Part shown: positions 11,899 through 23,149 of the stretch, piece after piece
How the letters are laid out: each line of letters begins with the position of its first letter
How positions within the stretch are numbered: the stretch's first letter is position 1
NCBI GenBank assembly: GCA_941918925.1
Contig: OW799235.1
Coordinates: 21,739,201 to 21,803,200, forward strand
Reading direction: 5' to 3'
Length of the DNA stretch: 64,000 bases
DNA from: Phyto melanocephala
Taxonomy: Eukaryota > Arthropoda > Insecta > Diptera > Rhinophoridae
Notes under the pieces: generated by a model
What the model saw: the letters and a program-made list of their open reading frames with translations, nothing else
Databases searched by the model: none
What the model was told of the DNA's origin: nothing
Translations under genes and position numbers: made by a program

Positions 11899-12813
11899 GG
11901 ATATTTCCAAAATATTAATACCATACACAGATCTGAGGAACATACATATGGTTGCTTCTAAAAGTTGATTTCAACCAATAAACAGACGGACAGAGTGATA
12001 GACGGACAATCGGAGATGGCTTAATCGACTCCTCTATTCATAAGCTTTCAGAAAATACATATCGCACTTGATCAACAAGAGCGTATTAACTCAAAATTTT
12101 TAAAATATCACTTTTTTCAAGAAATCAGCAAACAACATCAATATATATCTACTGTAAAAATTTCAACGTATTCCGTTTACTCTTTCATCTCGAAAACCAC
12201 TTTTGAGACCATATTCATGATAATGTAGTGATTACCTTTATTTCAACAAAAAGGTATTATTTCGAGTTAATACAAAAGTTGAAATATGTAAGAATCGTAT
12301 ATTTTCTTAAAAAAGGTATTATTTTGATTTGAGCCTTTATTTATGTTAAAAATAATCAAACTGTTTTATTTATATTTGGTTGTATTTTGAGTTGATACTT
12401 TTTTTTTGATAAAATTTGTTTTATTCTATAATTTTAATTCGAAATGTGACTCTTTTTATGAAAAAATTGTTCAAATTTTTTTTGAGTTGTGACCCTTTTC
12501 ATGAAAAAATGGTGTTAACTCAAAAAATAGATTTTTTTGCAATGATTGGTAAAATTTAAAACAAAAACAATGTATATATATATTTTCAAATGGAATTTGC
12601 TTCCTATGGTATATTTGAATTTTTAAATTCTGTTAAAATGTGGCCACAAACAGTTTTTTGACTCTACTGAAAATTCAAAAATTTTGAGTTAATACCCTCT
12701 TGTTGATCAAGTGCGATATGTACTTTATGGGGTCTGATATAAAAATTGTAGAAATTACAAACGGAATGACAAAGCTTTATACATTATACCCTTGTGCACT
12801 ACAGGTTAAGGAT
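11899..12813 (-). mobile_element. Hairpin-family (type I) repeat, split copy
   Basis: A diverged copy of the type I repeat (compare 51,137-52,021, reverse complement). Shared blocks are GTTGATTTCAACC, CGGACAGA..GACGGAC, TTAATCGACTCCTCTATTCA, CTTTCAGAAAATA, ACTTTATGGGGTC and AAATTGTAGAAATTACAAACGGAATG, ending near TATACCCTTGTGCAC. It is interrupted exactly between GAAAATACA and GTACTTTATGG by the TIR element at 12,062-12,716. The CTTACTTGTT terminus is not visible, so this copy is truncated. Confidence 0.65.
12062..12716. mobile_element. TIR element with TA duplication, nested
   Basis: A 655-bp element with inverted ends. The left end begins TCGCACTTGATCAACAAGAG and the right end is its reverse complement; both continue into GTATTAACTCAAAATTTTT with few mismatches, giving about 45 bp of inverted repeat. 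TA lies on both sides (12,060-12,061 and 12,717-12,718), and deleting the element with one TA restores the host repeat. That is the signature of a Tc1/mariner-type target duplication. No transposase frame is present, so it is non-autonomous (MITE). Inside, GAGTTAATAC and GTTAACTCAA recur, giving the interior its own inverted-repeat structure. Confidence 0.85.
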
Positions 12814-12819
12814 ATAAAA

Positions 12820-13840
12820 ATAAATTCTTTGTAATTGTTTACAGATCAAATGGCACATAATCATCTGCATCTGTGTTATTAATGGTCTTACTGATCTTAA
12901 TCATGTGCTTAAAATTTTAACACGCACGTCATTTTAAGCGCCACTTTCCTTAAACAAAATTTATGTTTTATATTCCCCCATATAATATTTTTATAGCATT
13001 TTGAAACCAGTGTGTATTTATTCAATTTGACTTTAAAAGGTCATGTGGAAATGTTCTCAAATTGTTACTGCTTTTTGTTTGTACATATGTAAGATTAATA
13101 TCCCATTGTGAATGATGAGCCAGGCATGGGTAAGCAAGTTTTTAAAATAAATTTTAACTGAATCAAAAAATAAATTTAAATAAAAAATTTAGACCGTAAA
13201 TAAATTTAGGTTAAGACCTATTACAATAGTTAGCATTAAAATTTTACTTTTATTATTAAAAATCACAACGGAGTATCGAAATATTGAGATAAATAATACA
13301 ATTAAAAACTATATTTTTATTATAAAAAAGACCTTAAGCTGAGATAATTATTATTGATATTTGTATTTTTATTATAACTTTTTTTATATTAATTTTAACA
13401 TAAGCTTTATATTCTGGTTTAAGTTCATTTTTATAAATTTTTGTGGTTCCTAAGCAATTAAATTGAATCTGAAGTATTACGAATATATTATTATTTTTTA
13501 ATTTAGTTCTTATGATTTATGCTATTTTTCAGAACATTATTCTGTGATTTGAATTTACTACAATATTTAATTAAAAATTAAATCACAGTCGACTGCGGGA
13601 AGCATTCAAGTACACATTGGCATTTTTGTTCATATCAGTTAAATATCTTCCATATATTTTTTAGATTTGCTTTATTCAGTTGCTTGTTCATGTTTTTCTT
13701 AAAAAAACAAAAATTCAACATATAAAAATGGGATATGTTTGGAAGGTGAGAGAAACTGCAAACCTTTGTGCATACAATGAGAGGGACATATGAGGATTTT
13801 TTCATTTGTATTTCCCCCCTCAAGGGATAGGATAACGTGT
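12820..13840. other. No gene recognised
   Basis: AT-rich DNA; nothing identified. Confidence 0.45.
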
Positions 13841-13844
13841 GTTA

Positions 13845-14530
13845 CGTCCCGCGGACCCTAGTTAAACCAATCCAGGCGAGACGGTCCCCATATTGGGAGG
13901 CTTCCTGATCAGTGACTGTTCCCATGTTAGGGCAGGCTGTATTATAACCTGGCGGCAGGTCTAAAACGCTATGGGAAGGATAAAAAAAAAAACAATATGG
14001 AAATTTACACTATGGAATTGAAGCTTACGGAGCAGGGGACTAATAACCCAGTAGCGGCGGCATAGTGGAGTGACCTAGCATGCTCCCGGTCGTCGATATA
14101 TAGCAACTGAAATGCTACCACAGGTAGCAGATATGGCTACAAGCATTCAAAATGGCAACGACATTACAAATGGAGTAAAGGGTAACGTCAGCTTATTTGA
14201 GAAAATTGCAGTGATGAGCAGAAGCCCTCGGACAATAGTCTGCAGTCCTCCGGGAAAAAGGATCAATAGCAATGAAAATAATCCAGCAAGCGGGACGATA
14301 AAAAAGTAGTAAAGGTAGTAATGATGAAAAACCCTTTCGCTAGAAGTGAATAGGTACACAGGCCCCCTTCAGTGGCGATATACAGCACGCCAACTTGAGG
14401 AGAAACCGACGAAAGAGTGGCCAACATTATTGCACCAACTGCAGATACGGTTAATTCAAACAACCTGGATGAGGATAGCGAAATACAAAAATAACAACAC
14501 AACACTTTTTTATATGTATTTTTTTTAGAA
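13845..14530 (+). mobile_element. Probable non-LTR retroelement 5' region
   Basis: An abrupt G+C-rich island in very AT-rich DNA. It has a non-coding leader (GGCGAGACGGTCCCCATATT, TAACCTGGCGGCAGG, AACGCTATGGGAAGG) followed by GGGACTAATAACCCAGTAGC and a 65-codon frame from 14,112 (MLPQVADMATSIQNGND..., ending NPASGTIKK). The leader plus Ser/Lys-rich ORF1-like start resembles 5' ends of R1/LOA-type retrotransposons in flies. No RT or zinc knuckle is present, so the call rests on composition and style only. Confidence 0.4.
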
Positions 14531-15342
14531 ATGGAGGATGCAATCAGAATAAAATAAATTTGCTCAATCTTCAAATAGGCGTTTTTAAACTTATTTCCGT
14601 CACTTGGTTGAACTGTATGTTTTTGTTTTATTCACTAAATATGAACAAAAATTATTTAACCAACTCTGGGAATATGTCATTCTTTGATATGAACCTTATG
14701 TACTGTTTGCGGAAAAAATTATTATAGTAACTATTATAAGAAGCTGGTTCAGAATTATGGACATCATTTTGACTATATTTTGCTTAAGTTTTCAGCTTTT
14801 AGTACATAACACAACCACTTCTTTTAAATTTAATTAATATTAGGGTAAAATTTGCTTCTAACTATAGGAAACTCTGTAATACAATACCAGGCATATTTTC
14901 TTAAACGCCTATTTTTTTGTTCTATAACTTTTTTCTGCTCGACCGATTGAGCTAAAGAACTCTGTTTGAAAACTTCTAATTAAGTAAATTTCATTTTTCC
15001 AACTTAATAGTTTTACCATCTCTGAATCATATACTCAAGACTCTTTATTAAATGCTAAAACATGCGTCTGTATAACTTTAATTACAACCGAGTTTATAGT
15101 AGCGAAGTAACCCAGTGAATATATCTGAGCAAATTGGTTTTTAATTAATAAGGTATTGCATTTGAAGGGATATTATGTTTTATCTTCGGACTGTATCTTT
15201 AAGTTTGCGGCTTTAACAATAGAAATGTTCACTGGTTAATTGTTGCTCATAGAGTTAAGGTGTTTCTTTACAAACTCTTATAGTTTATTGTTGTATTCTC
15301 CTCTACTCTGCATTCTTAAGATTTATTGTAGTTATTTTTTTG
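14530..15342. other. No gene recognised
   Basis: AT-rich DNA; nothing identified. Confidence 0.4.
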
Positions 15343-15863
15343 TATACACCCTTCACCTGTGGTGCCGAGGGTATTTTTAGGTTTGTCGTAACGTTTGTAA
15401 TTTCTACAATATTTATTTTCGACGCCATAAAGTATGTATTTTCTGAAATCTTTTGAATTGGGGAGGCAATTAAGCATTGTCCGTCTGTCCGTGTGTATGT
15501 TGAATTCAACTTTTTGAAGCCCCCAGACATTTTCAAGACCCGCGTAAGGTACCAAAATAAGAGATATTCGGGATAATCAGAGAAATTGCTCTATAAACAA
15601 CTGAGACATGATGAAAAAACTTAGAACATTTTGTCTTTTCACACCAATACAAACTGGATGAACATAGGTTCGAATCCCAGTTAAGAAAATATATTTTATT
15701 ATTTTTTTTTTAATTTTTTTTAACGTACACACATACACAAACTAAATTTTTAATTTTACATTGAGATATTTTTAAGCGGATAAAGTCATTAAAAAGATAA
15801 TGAGACTACACGTTGTGAAGGGTATATAAGATTCGGCACGGCAGAATATAGCACGCTTACTTG
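15343..15863 (+). mobile_element. Type I hairpin-ended repeat, copy A
   Basis: Starts at TATACACCCTTCAC and ends with GATTCGGCACGGCAGAATAT..CTTACTTG followed by T. Internal landmarks in order: GTCCGTCTGTCCGTGTGTAT, TTGAATTCAACTTTTTGAAG, a tRNA-box-B-like GGTTCGAATCCCAG (15,666-15,680), a T-rich block, and TACACGTTGTGAAGGGTATA. No coding capacity. It is shorter and more diverged than the copy at 51,137. Confidence 0.7.
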
Positions 15864-15869
15864 TTTTTT

Positions 15870-16950
15870 ATTCTTCTTTTTTGTTTTTATTGTTTTATAC
15901 TTTATGATATTATTTTTTGTTTTTTAATTGTTGATTTTATAATTATACCGGTAAATATTTTATTTGTTCATATAAAAAAATGTATCATGGTATTTGTGAA
16001 ATTGGTCTTTATTTCCGGTCACATAGGTTGGAAGTGTAATTATGATTTAAGTTGTCGAGTATTAAACTGTTCTATCTTGACAGATAAAAATAATTAATAA
16101 TTGAAATGAAATAACAAAAAACTGAGTATGTATGTAGTATCTGTTTGTGTAGGTATGCATGTATGATCATGAAAATAATATTCTTTAATAAACACTTAAC
16201 ACTTTCTGTTCATCTTAATATTGGTATGACCTTTAAACCGCTGGAAATTGAATGGAATATCAATGCTTTACTAAATGTTTTAAAATACATATATTTCTAA
16301 CCTTCAGTATTACTAACCTTTAATTAAAATCTTTACATTAAATACAACACTCAAAGTAATTATTATTAAATTATCAGGAGATTAATGAACCTTAAATCTT
16401 TACTAAGGAAAAATAATACACATCGATAAAATCAAAAGTAAAAATTAATTTAAATCATCAAACTTGATACTATCTGACTTTTTTACTTATTTCTTTTTAT
16501 TTTATTTATTTTGAATTTTTTCTCAATTCTCTTCATCGATAATCAATAAAGACTGAAATCTTAAACGGTAAAACAAAATCAAACCAACTGTTTTCATTAA
16601 AACGTGCATATGCACATAAGTATTTACTTGCGTACAAGACTTGTGATGGATTGATTTCATGCAACACGTCACACACGATTAAACCTTATACTACTTAAAG
16701 TACAAAAAGAATAATTTATGAAACAGAAAGAATCTCAAAAAGTCAGGAACTATAAAATAAGATGCAAAAAAAGCAACAATAACTTGTATTAACAACTGCA
16801 ACAAAAAGAACATGTTATTACCTATATTTTGCTTTAAAGTATGTTAAGCAAAAAAGAGTTTTAATAATTAAGGTACAGTGAGAGGCCAATTAAATAGGGA
16901 CGCTTAAATTAAGATCAATTACACAGCCCGACAAAATTAAAAAAGATTTT
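15870..16950. other. No gene recognised
   Basis: AT-rich DNA; short open frames without motifs. Confidence 0.4.
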
Positions 16951-16952
16951 TG

Positions 16953-17937
16953 CTTCTTTGAATTTATCAACTGATTCTAGTTAATTTGGGTGCGCTAAAT
17001 TCAAATATGTAATCAGTTTGTCTCTATCAGCTCTAGTTTTCATGATATAGCTTTTTTATACCCTCCACTGTAAGTGAGGAGGGTATATATCAGTTTGTCA
17101 TTCCGTTTTTTCCGAAAATATTATTTTTTGTGAAAATTGCTAGCTGATAAACGGGAATTTTATTTGTGTAATATTATTCAGAACGTTATTTTTTCCTTTT
17201 GCACTCCAATTGCATATCGGAAGTTAGTTGCTTGTAAGAAGTGGTTTATTGCAGTTGGCAATAAACCACTGACTTCCAATAGGAGATTTTGTAAAAATAA
17301 CGCTGACATATTTTGTTATTTTTGTGGAGAATACACCTTCAAAGAAAACATAAGACCTATTTCGGAATGTGTTAAAAGATCGTATTTAGATTACTTTGGA
17401 GTTAATCTTGGTGACCAAGATAAAAGCTGGGCTCCACACATTGTGTGCAATACTTGCTGTGTAATTTTGCGACAGTGGACTCAAGAAAAAGGAAAAAGGC
17501 TTAAGTTTGGGGTGCCGTGAGTATTATGAGTATTGCTGGTATTAATAGGAAAAATCGAAATAAATGGCAGTATCCCGATTTACCGTCAGCACGCCGTCCA
17601 ATTCCCCATTTGCATATATTTGCAGCAAAATGCCTAATATCCATTATTTGGGTAATTTAAGAGAAGAACAAGGAGAAAGGTTTCACCAAGATATCAAAAT
17701 TATGGAGAATCGGTACCAGGGAATGTGAGATACACATATGATGGCAGACTACTGTTGGAATTTGCAAAACAGTTTTACTTCTTTGTTTTTTTTTTAATTC
17801 CTATGGAAAAGTTTTACTTTTTAAATACTTAAAAAAAGCTATATCATGAAAACTAGAGCCGATAGAGACAAACTGATTACAGATTTGAATTCAGCACACC
17901 CAAATTAACTATAATCAGTTGATAAATTCAAAGAAGT
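16953..17937. mobile_element. Element with ~100-bp inverted repeats
   Basis: The left arm (about 16,953-17,057) and right arm (about 17,831-17,937) are reverse complements over roughly 100 bp with about 8 differences. Both contain CTTTGAATTTATCAACTGAT, AATCAGTTTGTCTCTATC and GCTCTAGTTTTCATGATATA. They enclose the Cys-rich pseudogene at 17,137-17,775. Just inside the left arm (17,058-17,115), TATACCCTCCACTG..GGAGGGTATATA and GTTTGTCATTCCGTTTT resemble the opening hairpin of the type I repeats. I could not define a target-site duplication, so the real outer ends are uncertain. Confidence 0.65.
17137..17775 (+). pseudogene. Cys-rich transposon-associated protein, broken
   Basis: The first block (frame 17,137-17,520, 127 codons) has CYFCGEYTFKE..., YLDYFGVNLGDQDKSWAPHI, VCNTCCVILRQW and LKFGVP, i.e. 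CxxC pairs spaced like a small zinc-binding domain. After the stop, other frames continue in the expected order: INRKNRNKWQYPDLPSARRP (about 17,545-17,605), RFHQDIKIMENRYQG (about 17,678-17,725) and HMMADYCWNL (about 17,738). I recognise this series from a conserved, unnamed arthropod protein that is multi-copy and therefore likely transposon-encoded; no function is established to my knowledge. At least one deletion, one frameshift and a stop make this copy non-functional. The surrounding inverted repeats support a transposon origin. Confidence 0.7.
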
Positions 17938-17939
17938 AA

Positions 17940-18839
17940 ATTGAGTGTTGGTCTGTGTTATCTAAATAAATTGTAAAAATTTTCTATGTAGTCTTTATAT
18001 ATTTAAAGCTTTCTTTCGTTACATAATGTACTTATTGACTAAAAATATTGAAAACTAATTTGAAATGGTGCTAATCTTGTCAGCCCTTACTGTAACTATC
18101 GATAATGATGTACTTTTTTTTCGTTAATTTCTATGGTGTTTCTTTTCTTGCAAAACTTTACAAGTAATTTAAAGTTATCTTAAGGAAAAGTTAAAGTCAA
18201 ACTAAACACAGCTGCAGTTTTTTTGTTTATGTCATTCAAAATGAAGATGCTGCTGCTTTATATCCATATGTTGTACCGTACAATTATGCTGCTGATGTTG
18301 TAATTTAATATAAACAACAGCATGTTGTGAAAAATAATATTGCAACGGCAGCATAAGCAAAGAAACAACTTGTTAAAACCCCTTTTTCGTTTAATTTTTT
18401 TATTGCACGATCTAAAGCATTGATTCCCAACATTTCGTACGTATGTGCAACACTTGTGCCTACTTAAGGCAACTTTCTTTAAAATAGTTTAATTTTTTTT
18501 TTCAAATAGCAGGTAATTGTTTTATTATGCATGTCTTGAAAATGTTCTTTTAATACTGTCTTTTTTAGAAGTTCTTTTGAAAGGTCTATCTTTGTACTAA
18601 TTTTTATGGAAACCCAGATTATTATAGAAAATTTAATTCTCTTAATAACCTTTTATAAAATAGGCTTGTATTCTTTAGAAACCTTTTCTTAGTAAATGTT
18701 TTTTAAGAGAACCTTAGGCATTACACTTTCGGAATCCCTGTTCTACATATTTGATCACAGTTTTATCCCTTCTTAATCCTTAAGAAGAACTGATAGTTAC
18801 TTGCATGCTTAAAATACATACAGATATGGCTTTTATAAA
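17940..18839. other. No gene recognised
   Basis: AT-rich DNA between two transposon remnants; nothing identified. Confidence 0.4.
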
Positions 18840-18841
18840 TA

Positions 18842-19897
18842 CAGGGTGGGGAAAAAGTTACCATGGGGTTTGCAAAATTTATAACTGTTTTTTTTATATA
18901 TTTTTTTAGATAGTACAAAAAAAATTGGAAAATAAGTCGCGGAGGGATTTACAACTGAACAAAGAACCGAAATTCCGCTATCTGAAACAGTGATTCGTTT
19001 CTTAAATAGTTCAATGTCACAAAAAGCATAGCACGGTAAAAGATTTTCCTCGAACCGGTAGACCACCTTTAGTTCGTACTGCGTTTAATATTGAATCTGT
19101 AGAGAAAAGTGATAAGTAAACATCAGAAACATATAACAGGTGGCATTTTGCTTAGCTAGGAATGGCTAGTATGGCACATTTCGAAAAAGGATTTTCAATT
19201 ATTGGCAATGTCTACATTTTGCACTTAAATTCCAACAGTTGGCCAGAAATGAAATTAACTTTATTGAAAATCTATTTATGAGTGATAATTTCATTTTAAT
19301 TTGAATGATTTGTTAATAGTCAGGGCTAAAGGTTTTGGGGTTCTGAAAATCAATGCCATTAGGAGTACACTGGGGATTTTATAATTAGGCCTTACTTCTT
19401 CGAAAATTAAGATGGAAGTGCTGTAATTGTAAATGGTGAGCTGCATCGTTTTATAATAGAAAATCTGTTACGTCCTGTTTTTGAAAATAAACCTGAGATA
19501 TGATTTCAGCATGATGAAGCCCAAAATACAATAGCACTTTTAGATCAAAATTTTTGGAGAGAAAATAATTTTCACCAACCGGTTATTTTCTTTAAAATTA
19601 TTTGAAGAAGCGAAAAGAGTGTGAACAAGCCCAGAACACTTCTTGAACTCAAGGCTAACACATTGTAGAAGAATTTTGAGCTCTACAGCCTTAAGCTTTA
19701 AAATATGTTTTTGAAAAATGCCCTAAAATGAGCACTTTATGGCGAAGCAAAAAATAGGCGGAATTTAAGACACATTCATAGTTTAGTAAAAAAATCCATT
19801 TCCCTAATTGGAAAAAAAATCTCTATAAAAGAAATATATGGATAAACGAAAAAGTTATTAAATATTTTAACCCTAAGATGACTTTTGGCCCCTCCTG
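18842..19897 (+). mobile_element. mariner-like element with both ends, dead
   Basis: TA dinucleotides at 18,840-18,841 and 19,898-19,899 bound a 1,056-bp element. Its ends are inverted repeats: the left begins CAGGGTGGGGAAAAAGTTAC and the reverse complement of the right begins CAGGAGGGGCCAAAAGTCAT. The interior carries scattered transposase text: RTGRPPLVRTAFNIESVE (about 19,035-19,090), then PYFFEN, SAVIVNGELHRFIIENLLRP, FQHDEAQNTIALL (normally WFQQDGATxHT), KPRTLLELKAN and NALK. This is the DD34D/E-type domain order of mariner-like transposases. The catalytic QDGA context is altered to QHDEA, and stops and frameshifts are frequent. It is an old, full-length-like but inactive copy. Confidence 0.8.
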
Positions 19898-19899
19898 TA

Positions 19900-20915
19900 T
19901 ATGTGCACACCGCTGTTTGCCTTTTAAATTGGAGCAATAAAACAGAGACTTTAAAAGCACAGCAATAAAACAACAGTAACAACAAAAAAATATTATAATT
20001 TAAGAATTATTGCCTCTGCTTTAAAAATTATAAAGTTGCGGCTTCAAGCTGCCAGTGAAACGACATCAAATAAAGTTGCTTCGCTTATGTATAGGGATCA
20101 ATTTTCATTTCAGTGTTTTTTTTACACGATCTCTTTCAATTATGTTGGTTTAATTTTGTAAAAAAAAAGTCAATTGTTTCCTTGAATCAAAACATTTATT
20201 GTTCAGAAATTTTTAAGATGAACGTGGAATAAGCCTACGTTAACTGTACAGACAACAAGGAGGAGTGTAGAGAATATTGTTTAAAGAATAAACTTTTGTA
20301 TAGAAATCTTCCTACGAAATAATATTAAATGCAATAATATTAAATGCAAATACTTTTCTTATGATTACTTTTTATTGCAACACAATTTGAGATATAAAGT
20401 CTGAAGAAGACACTTTTTAAAAAAAATTCTTACAATTACAGTTTATTAATTCACATGATATGCTACCTGTCGCAAAACATATGCTTTAATATTACAATAT
20501 TTTTTAAATCATTTGAAAATTTTAGATATTTATGACATTATCAAAATATAACCTACATGGCTGCACTTCTTGTGAATTCACTAAAAAGTTTTATTTATTA
20601 AGTAAATTAGAAACTGTATCATATGGCTTACTGAGATGATTTTGATCTTAATTAAAAGGTAGGGTTCTCTTCAAACCACAGGATACAAAAAACTTTTTCA
20701 ACATTGCACTGCATAATATAAGGTCACACTTGCTCTGTAGTATACTACAATAAATAAGATAAAAGTTAAACATATACAATAACCATCATTATAATCAAGC
20801 TGGGTTTGGTATTTATAAGGCAAAATTTGTTAAACCTGTAAGAGACGGGAAGTTGACACTTATGCAATCGTTAGTTTAAACTCGAGTTAAACATTTTTTT
20901 TTAATTTCATTAATA
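19900..20915. other. No gene recognised
   Basis: AT-rich DNA; nothing identified. Confidence 0.4.
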
Positions 20916-20917
20916 AC

Positions 20918-21471
20918 AAAGAGTCCGCCATCTAACGTTTTTTTTTCAACTAGTGCTTATTTCGTGAATGGTAACACTTAACTCATGTCTGTTTTGAAAG
21001 ATAATTAGTTTTATCCTTCCGCTGAATGAATATGGTTGTGTTTACGCTTGAACAACGCTGGGAAATATTGCGACATTACTTTGGCCGATTTTGCCAGAAA
21101 AATCATCTTTTCAGATGAAGCTCATTTTGATCTTGGCGGGTATGTAAACAAGCAAAATTTTCGCATTTAGGGCACAGAAAACCTGCACGCATACACTGAA
21201 CAGCCGATACACCCAAAACGGGTCACTGTTTGGTGCGGATTTTGGTCCAGAGGCATTATTGGGTCAATTTTCTTCGAAAATAAGCAAGAAGTGACCGTAG
21301 TCAATGGCGATCGTTATCGAGCCATGCTGAACGAATTTTTGTTCACAAAAATTGAAGAGAAGGATATTGCCAACATTTGGTTTCAACAGGACGGCGCTAC
21401 GTGCCACACAGCCGAAGCTACACTTTTTTATAGTATTTTCAAAAAAAAAAGTTATTTGGCGGACCCTTTAC
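20918..21471 (+). mobile_element. Internally deleted mariner-like element
   Basis: Inverted ends of about 22 bp (left AAAGAGTCCGCCATCTAACG near 20,918; right, reverse complement, AAAGGGTCCGCCAAATAACT near 21,471) enclose a shortened transposase gene. An N-terminal piece MVVFTLEQRWEILRHYF (about 21,030-21,080) runs directly into ARKIIFSDEAHFDLGGYVNK, with the DNA-binding region in between missing. The C-terminal part then reads WCGFWSRGIIGSIFFENK, VVNGDRYRAMLNEF and WFQQDGATCHTAEATL before stopping near 21,440, so the rest of the catalytic domain is also lost. FSDEAHF holds the first catalytic Asp and FQQDGATCHT the second; the third is absent. One stop (CGCATT-TAG) also interrupts the frame. 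Confidence 0.85.
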
Positions 21472-21479
21472 ATACTTAG

Positions 21480-21609
21480 GCCCATACCTAAACAAGCGCG
21501 TTGAGCGTCAAGCGTTGCAATTTTGTATGTATTTTGTTATTGTAACAAAAACAAAACACATGTAAAACTCCAACGCTTGACGCTCAACGCTCTTGTTTAG
21601 GTATGGGGG
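21480..21609. mobile_element. Palindromic MITE, 37-bp arms
   Basis: The left arm 21,481-21,517 starts CCCATACCTAAACAAG and holds GTTGAGCGTCAAGCGTTG. The right arm 21,571-21,607 is its reverse complement with one mismatch. A ~53-bp AT-rich loop separates them. TTAG occurs directly on both sides (21,476-21,479 and 21,610-21,613) and may be the target duplication. It lies 8 bp beyond the mariner-like element. It is non-coding. Confidence 0.75.
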
Positions 21610-21613
21610 TTAG

Positions 21614-22288
21614 TCAAACAAGGACTGATAGTTTATTTTAAAACTTGTATGAAATAATATTTCACCACTAAAGGGTTATACAACCATTCCTTTGTGTTTT
21701 TACCGTCTTCCGTTTGTTTTACAATTTTCTCATTTTTGCAGCCCAATTTAAAGTCATGATCATTTAACATCACTTTATATAAAACTTTTTCTTAAGAAAT
21801 TCTTATTATTGTTGCCACATGCAACATTTCTTTTTTCTTTGCAAGGGTATGATATTATATCCATCACTTTTTTTATTTTCAAGTTGGTTTAAAACCATTT
21901 TTAGTTTTTTTTTCGAATAGTTTGACAAGAAACTTTAGTTTGAACAAAAGAAGAAGTAAGAAAAAAAAACGTTACAATCATCAAATGTGAATTGTTTTAT
22001 TCGTCGTTTTTTCATAGAATTTTTTCTGCTAAATATTCTTAAGAAGATAATTGTGTGGTGTGCAACATTTACTGCTCTTTTAGTGGAAGGCTATGGAAGT
22101 ACTTTAATGTGTTCAGATGTTTACACTGAGAATATACGTATCAAGTATTTATGAATCTATATGATAGTTCAAATAAGGAAGCATCTCTTATATTTATAAC
22201 AATTTTAAAAATTGTTTAATTGCTAGTGAATGAAATAAAAGCTGCAAGAAGATTACAACATACTAAAATAATTTTGCCGTATTCCATC
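21614..22288. other. No gene recognised
   Basis: AT-rich DNA; nothing identified. Confidence 0.4.
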
Positions 22289-22289
22289 A

Positions 22290-22560
22290 GGTACATAGCC
22301 TATTCACTTCCAATTAAATCTCCAATTATTTCCTTCTGAAACTCAGATAGTTGAGTTAAAAGATTTCCCGGTTTCATTCAAGATAGTCCTTCGCTAAGTG
22401 TTTCAGGGTCATCCTAATGTTCGGTAGCCTGGTGGATTTCACTCTATTTGTACTTCACAGATTTCGTCATAGGTGTTTCTAAGCGTGTGACCCAGCCAGT
22501 TATATTTGCGCCTTCTAATTATGATGTTGATGTCTTCTTGCTTTGAGAGTTGAAGTAGGT
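22290..22560 (-). pseudogene. RTE/CR1-like retrotransposon C-terminus
   Basis: The minus strand reads REDINIIIRRRKYNWLGHTL and RNTYDEICEVQIE, then after a stop NPPGYRTLG, RRTILNETGKSF and NNWRFNWK. This follows the RRRxxxWxGHxLR ... WNPxGxRxxGRPxxTWRR ... RWR order found at the very C-terminus of many non-LTR reverse transcriptases used by RTE-like elements. Several stops show it is inactive. Only the last ~90 codons are present, consistent with 5' truncation at insertion. Confidence 0.7.
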
Positions 22561-23149
22561 TTTCGTTTAAAATTACTCGTGGCCACTAGATCTTAAGTAT
22601 TTTGCACTGGCATTGGTTAGTAAAAACATTCTAAGACGCTTATAAAATTTATTTTTTTATTAAATTCCGGTATTTGTTTTTTATGATAAATTTTTAGAAA
22701 ATTGAAATATTTTTATATTGTTATTTTTTAGAAATTTGCTTTTCGTACTAAATAACATGAAAATTTTCATTTCTGGCAAATTTTCTGCACATATGGGCAT
22801 TTCCATGTCATCGTACGTGACATTTGTACTCCTATAAAGTGGAGTAATTTGTACAAAAGTAAGAGTAACTGAAACAAAATTAGATCTTTCCATTTAAAAA
22901 AAAAAAAAAATATTATATTTGAATCCCAAATTTGCCATTTTGCGTGAAATCGTTAAAAAAAATTTTGTCGTTCAAAAATTTGCAAATTATCAAAGTTGTG
23001 CTATTTGGAGTAAAATTTTTAAAAATTGTTATTTAGGGACAATTTCCAAAAATTTTCTATTAATAGGAAATTTTCCAAAAACGTGGTTTTTATGTAAATT
23101 TTCCAACAATTTGTTATTCATAGTTAATTTTTCAAAAAATCGGCCCCTA
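22561..23149. other. No gene recognised
   Basis: AT-rich DNA. The run 22,920-23,130 repeats short motifs such as AAATTTTTC, CAAAAA and TTTGT and looks like decayed simple repeat. Confidence 0.4.

Noticed and set aside
17137..17520. 127-codon frame as an intact gene
   Set aside because: The family continues in two other frames downstream after a stop and a deletion, so it is a pseudogene fragment.
16874..18094. CAGTGAGAGGCC and, inverted, CAGTAAGGGCTG as Tc1-type outer ends around the Cys-rich element
   Set aside because: TA lies next to both, but similarity stops after about a dozen bases; not enough to claim a second TIR.
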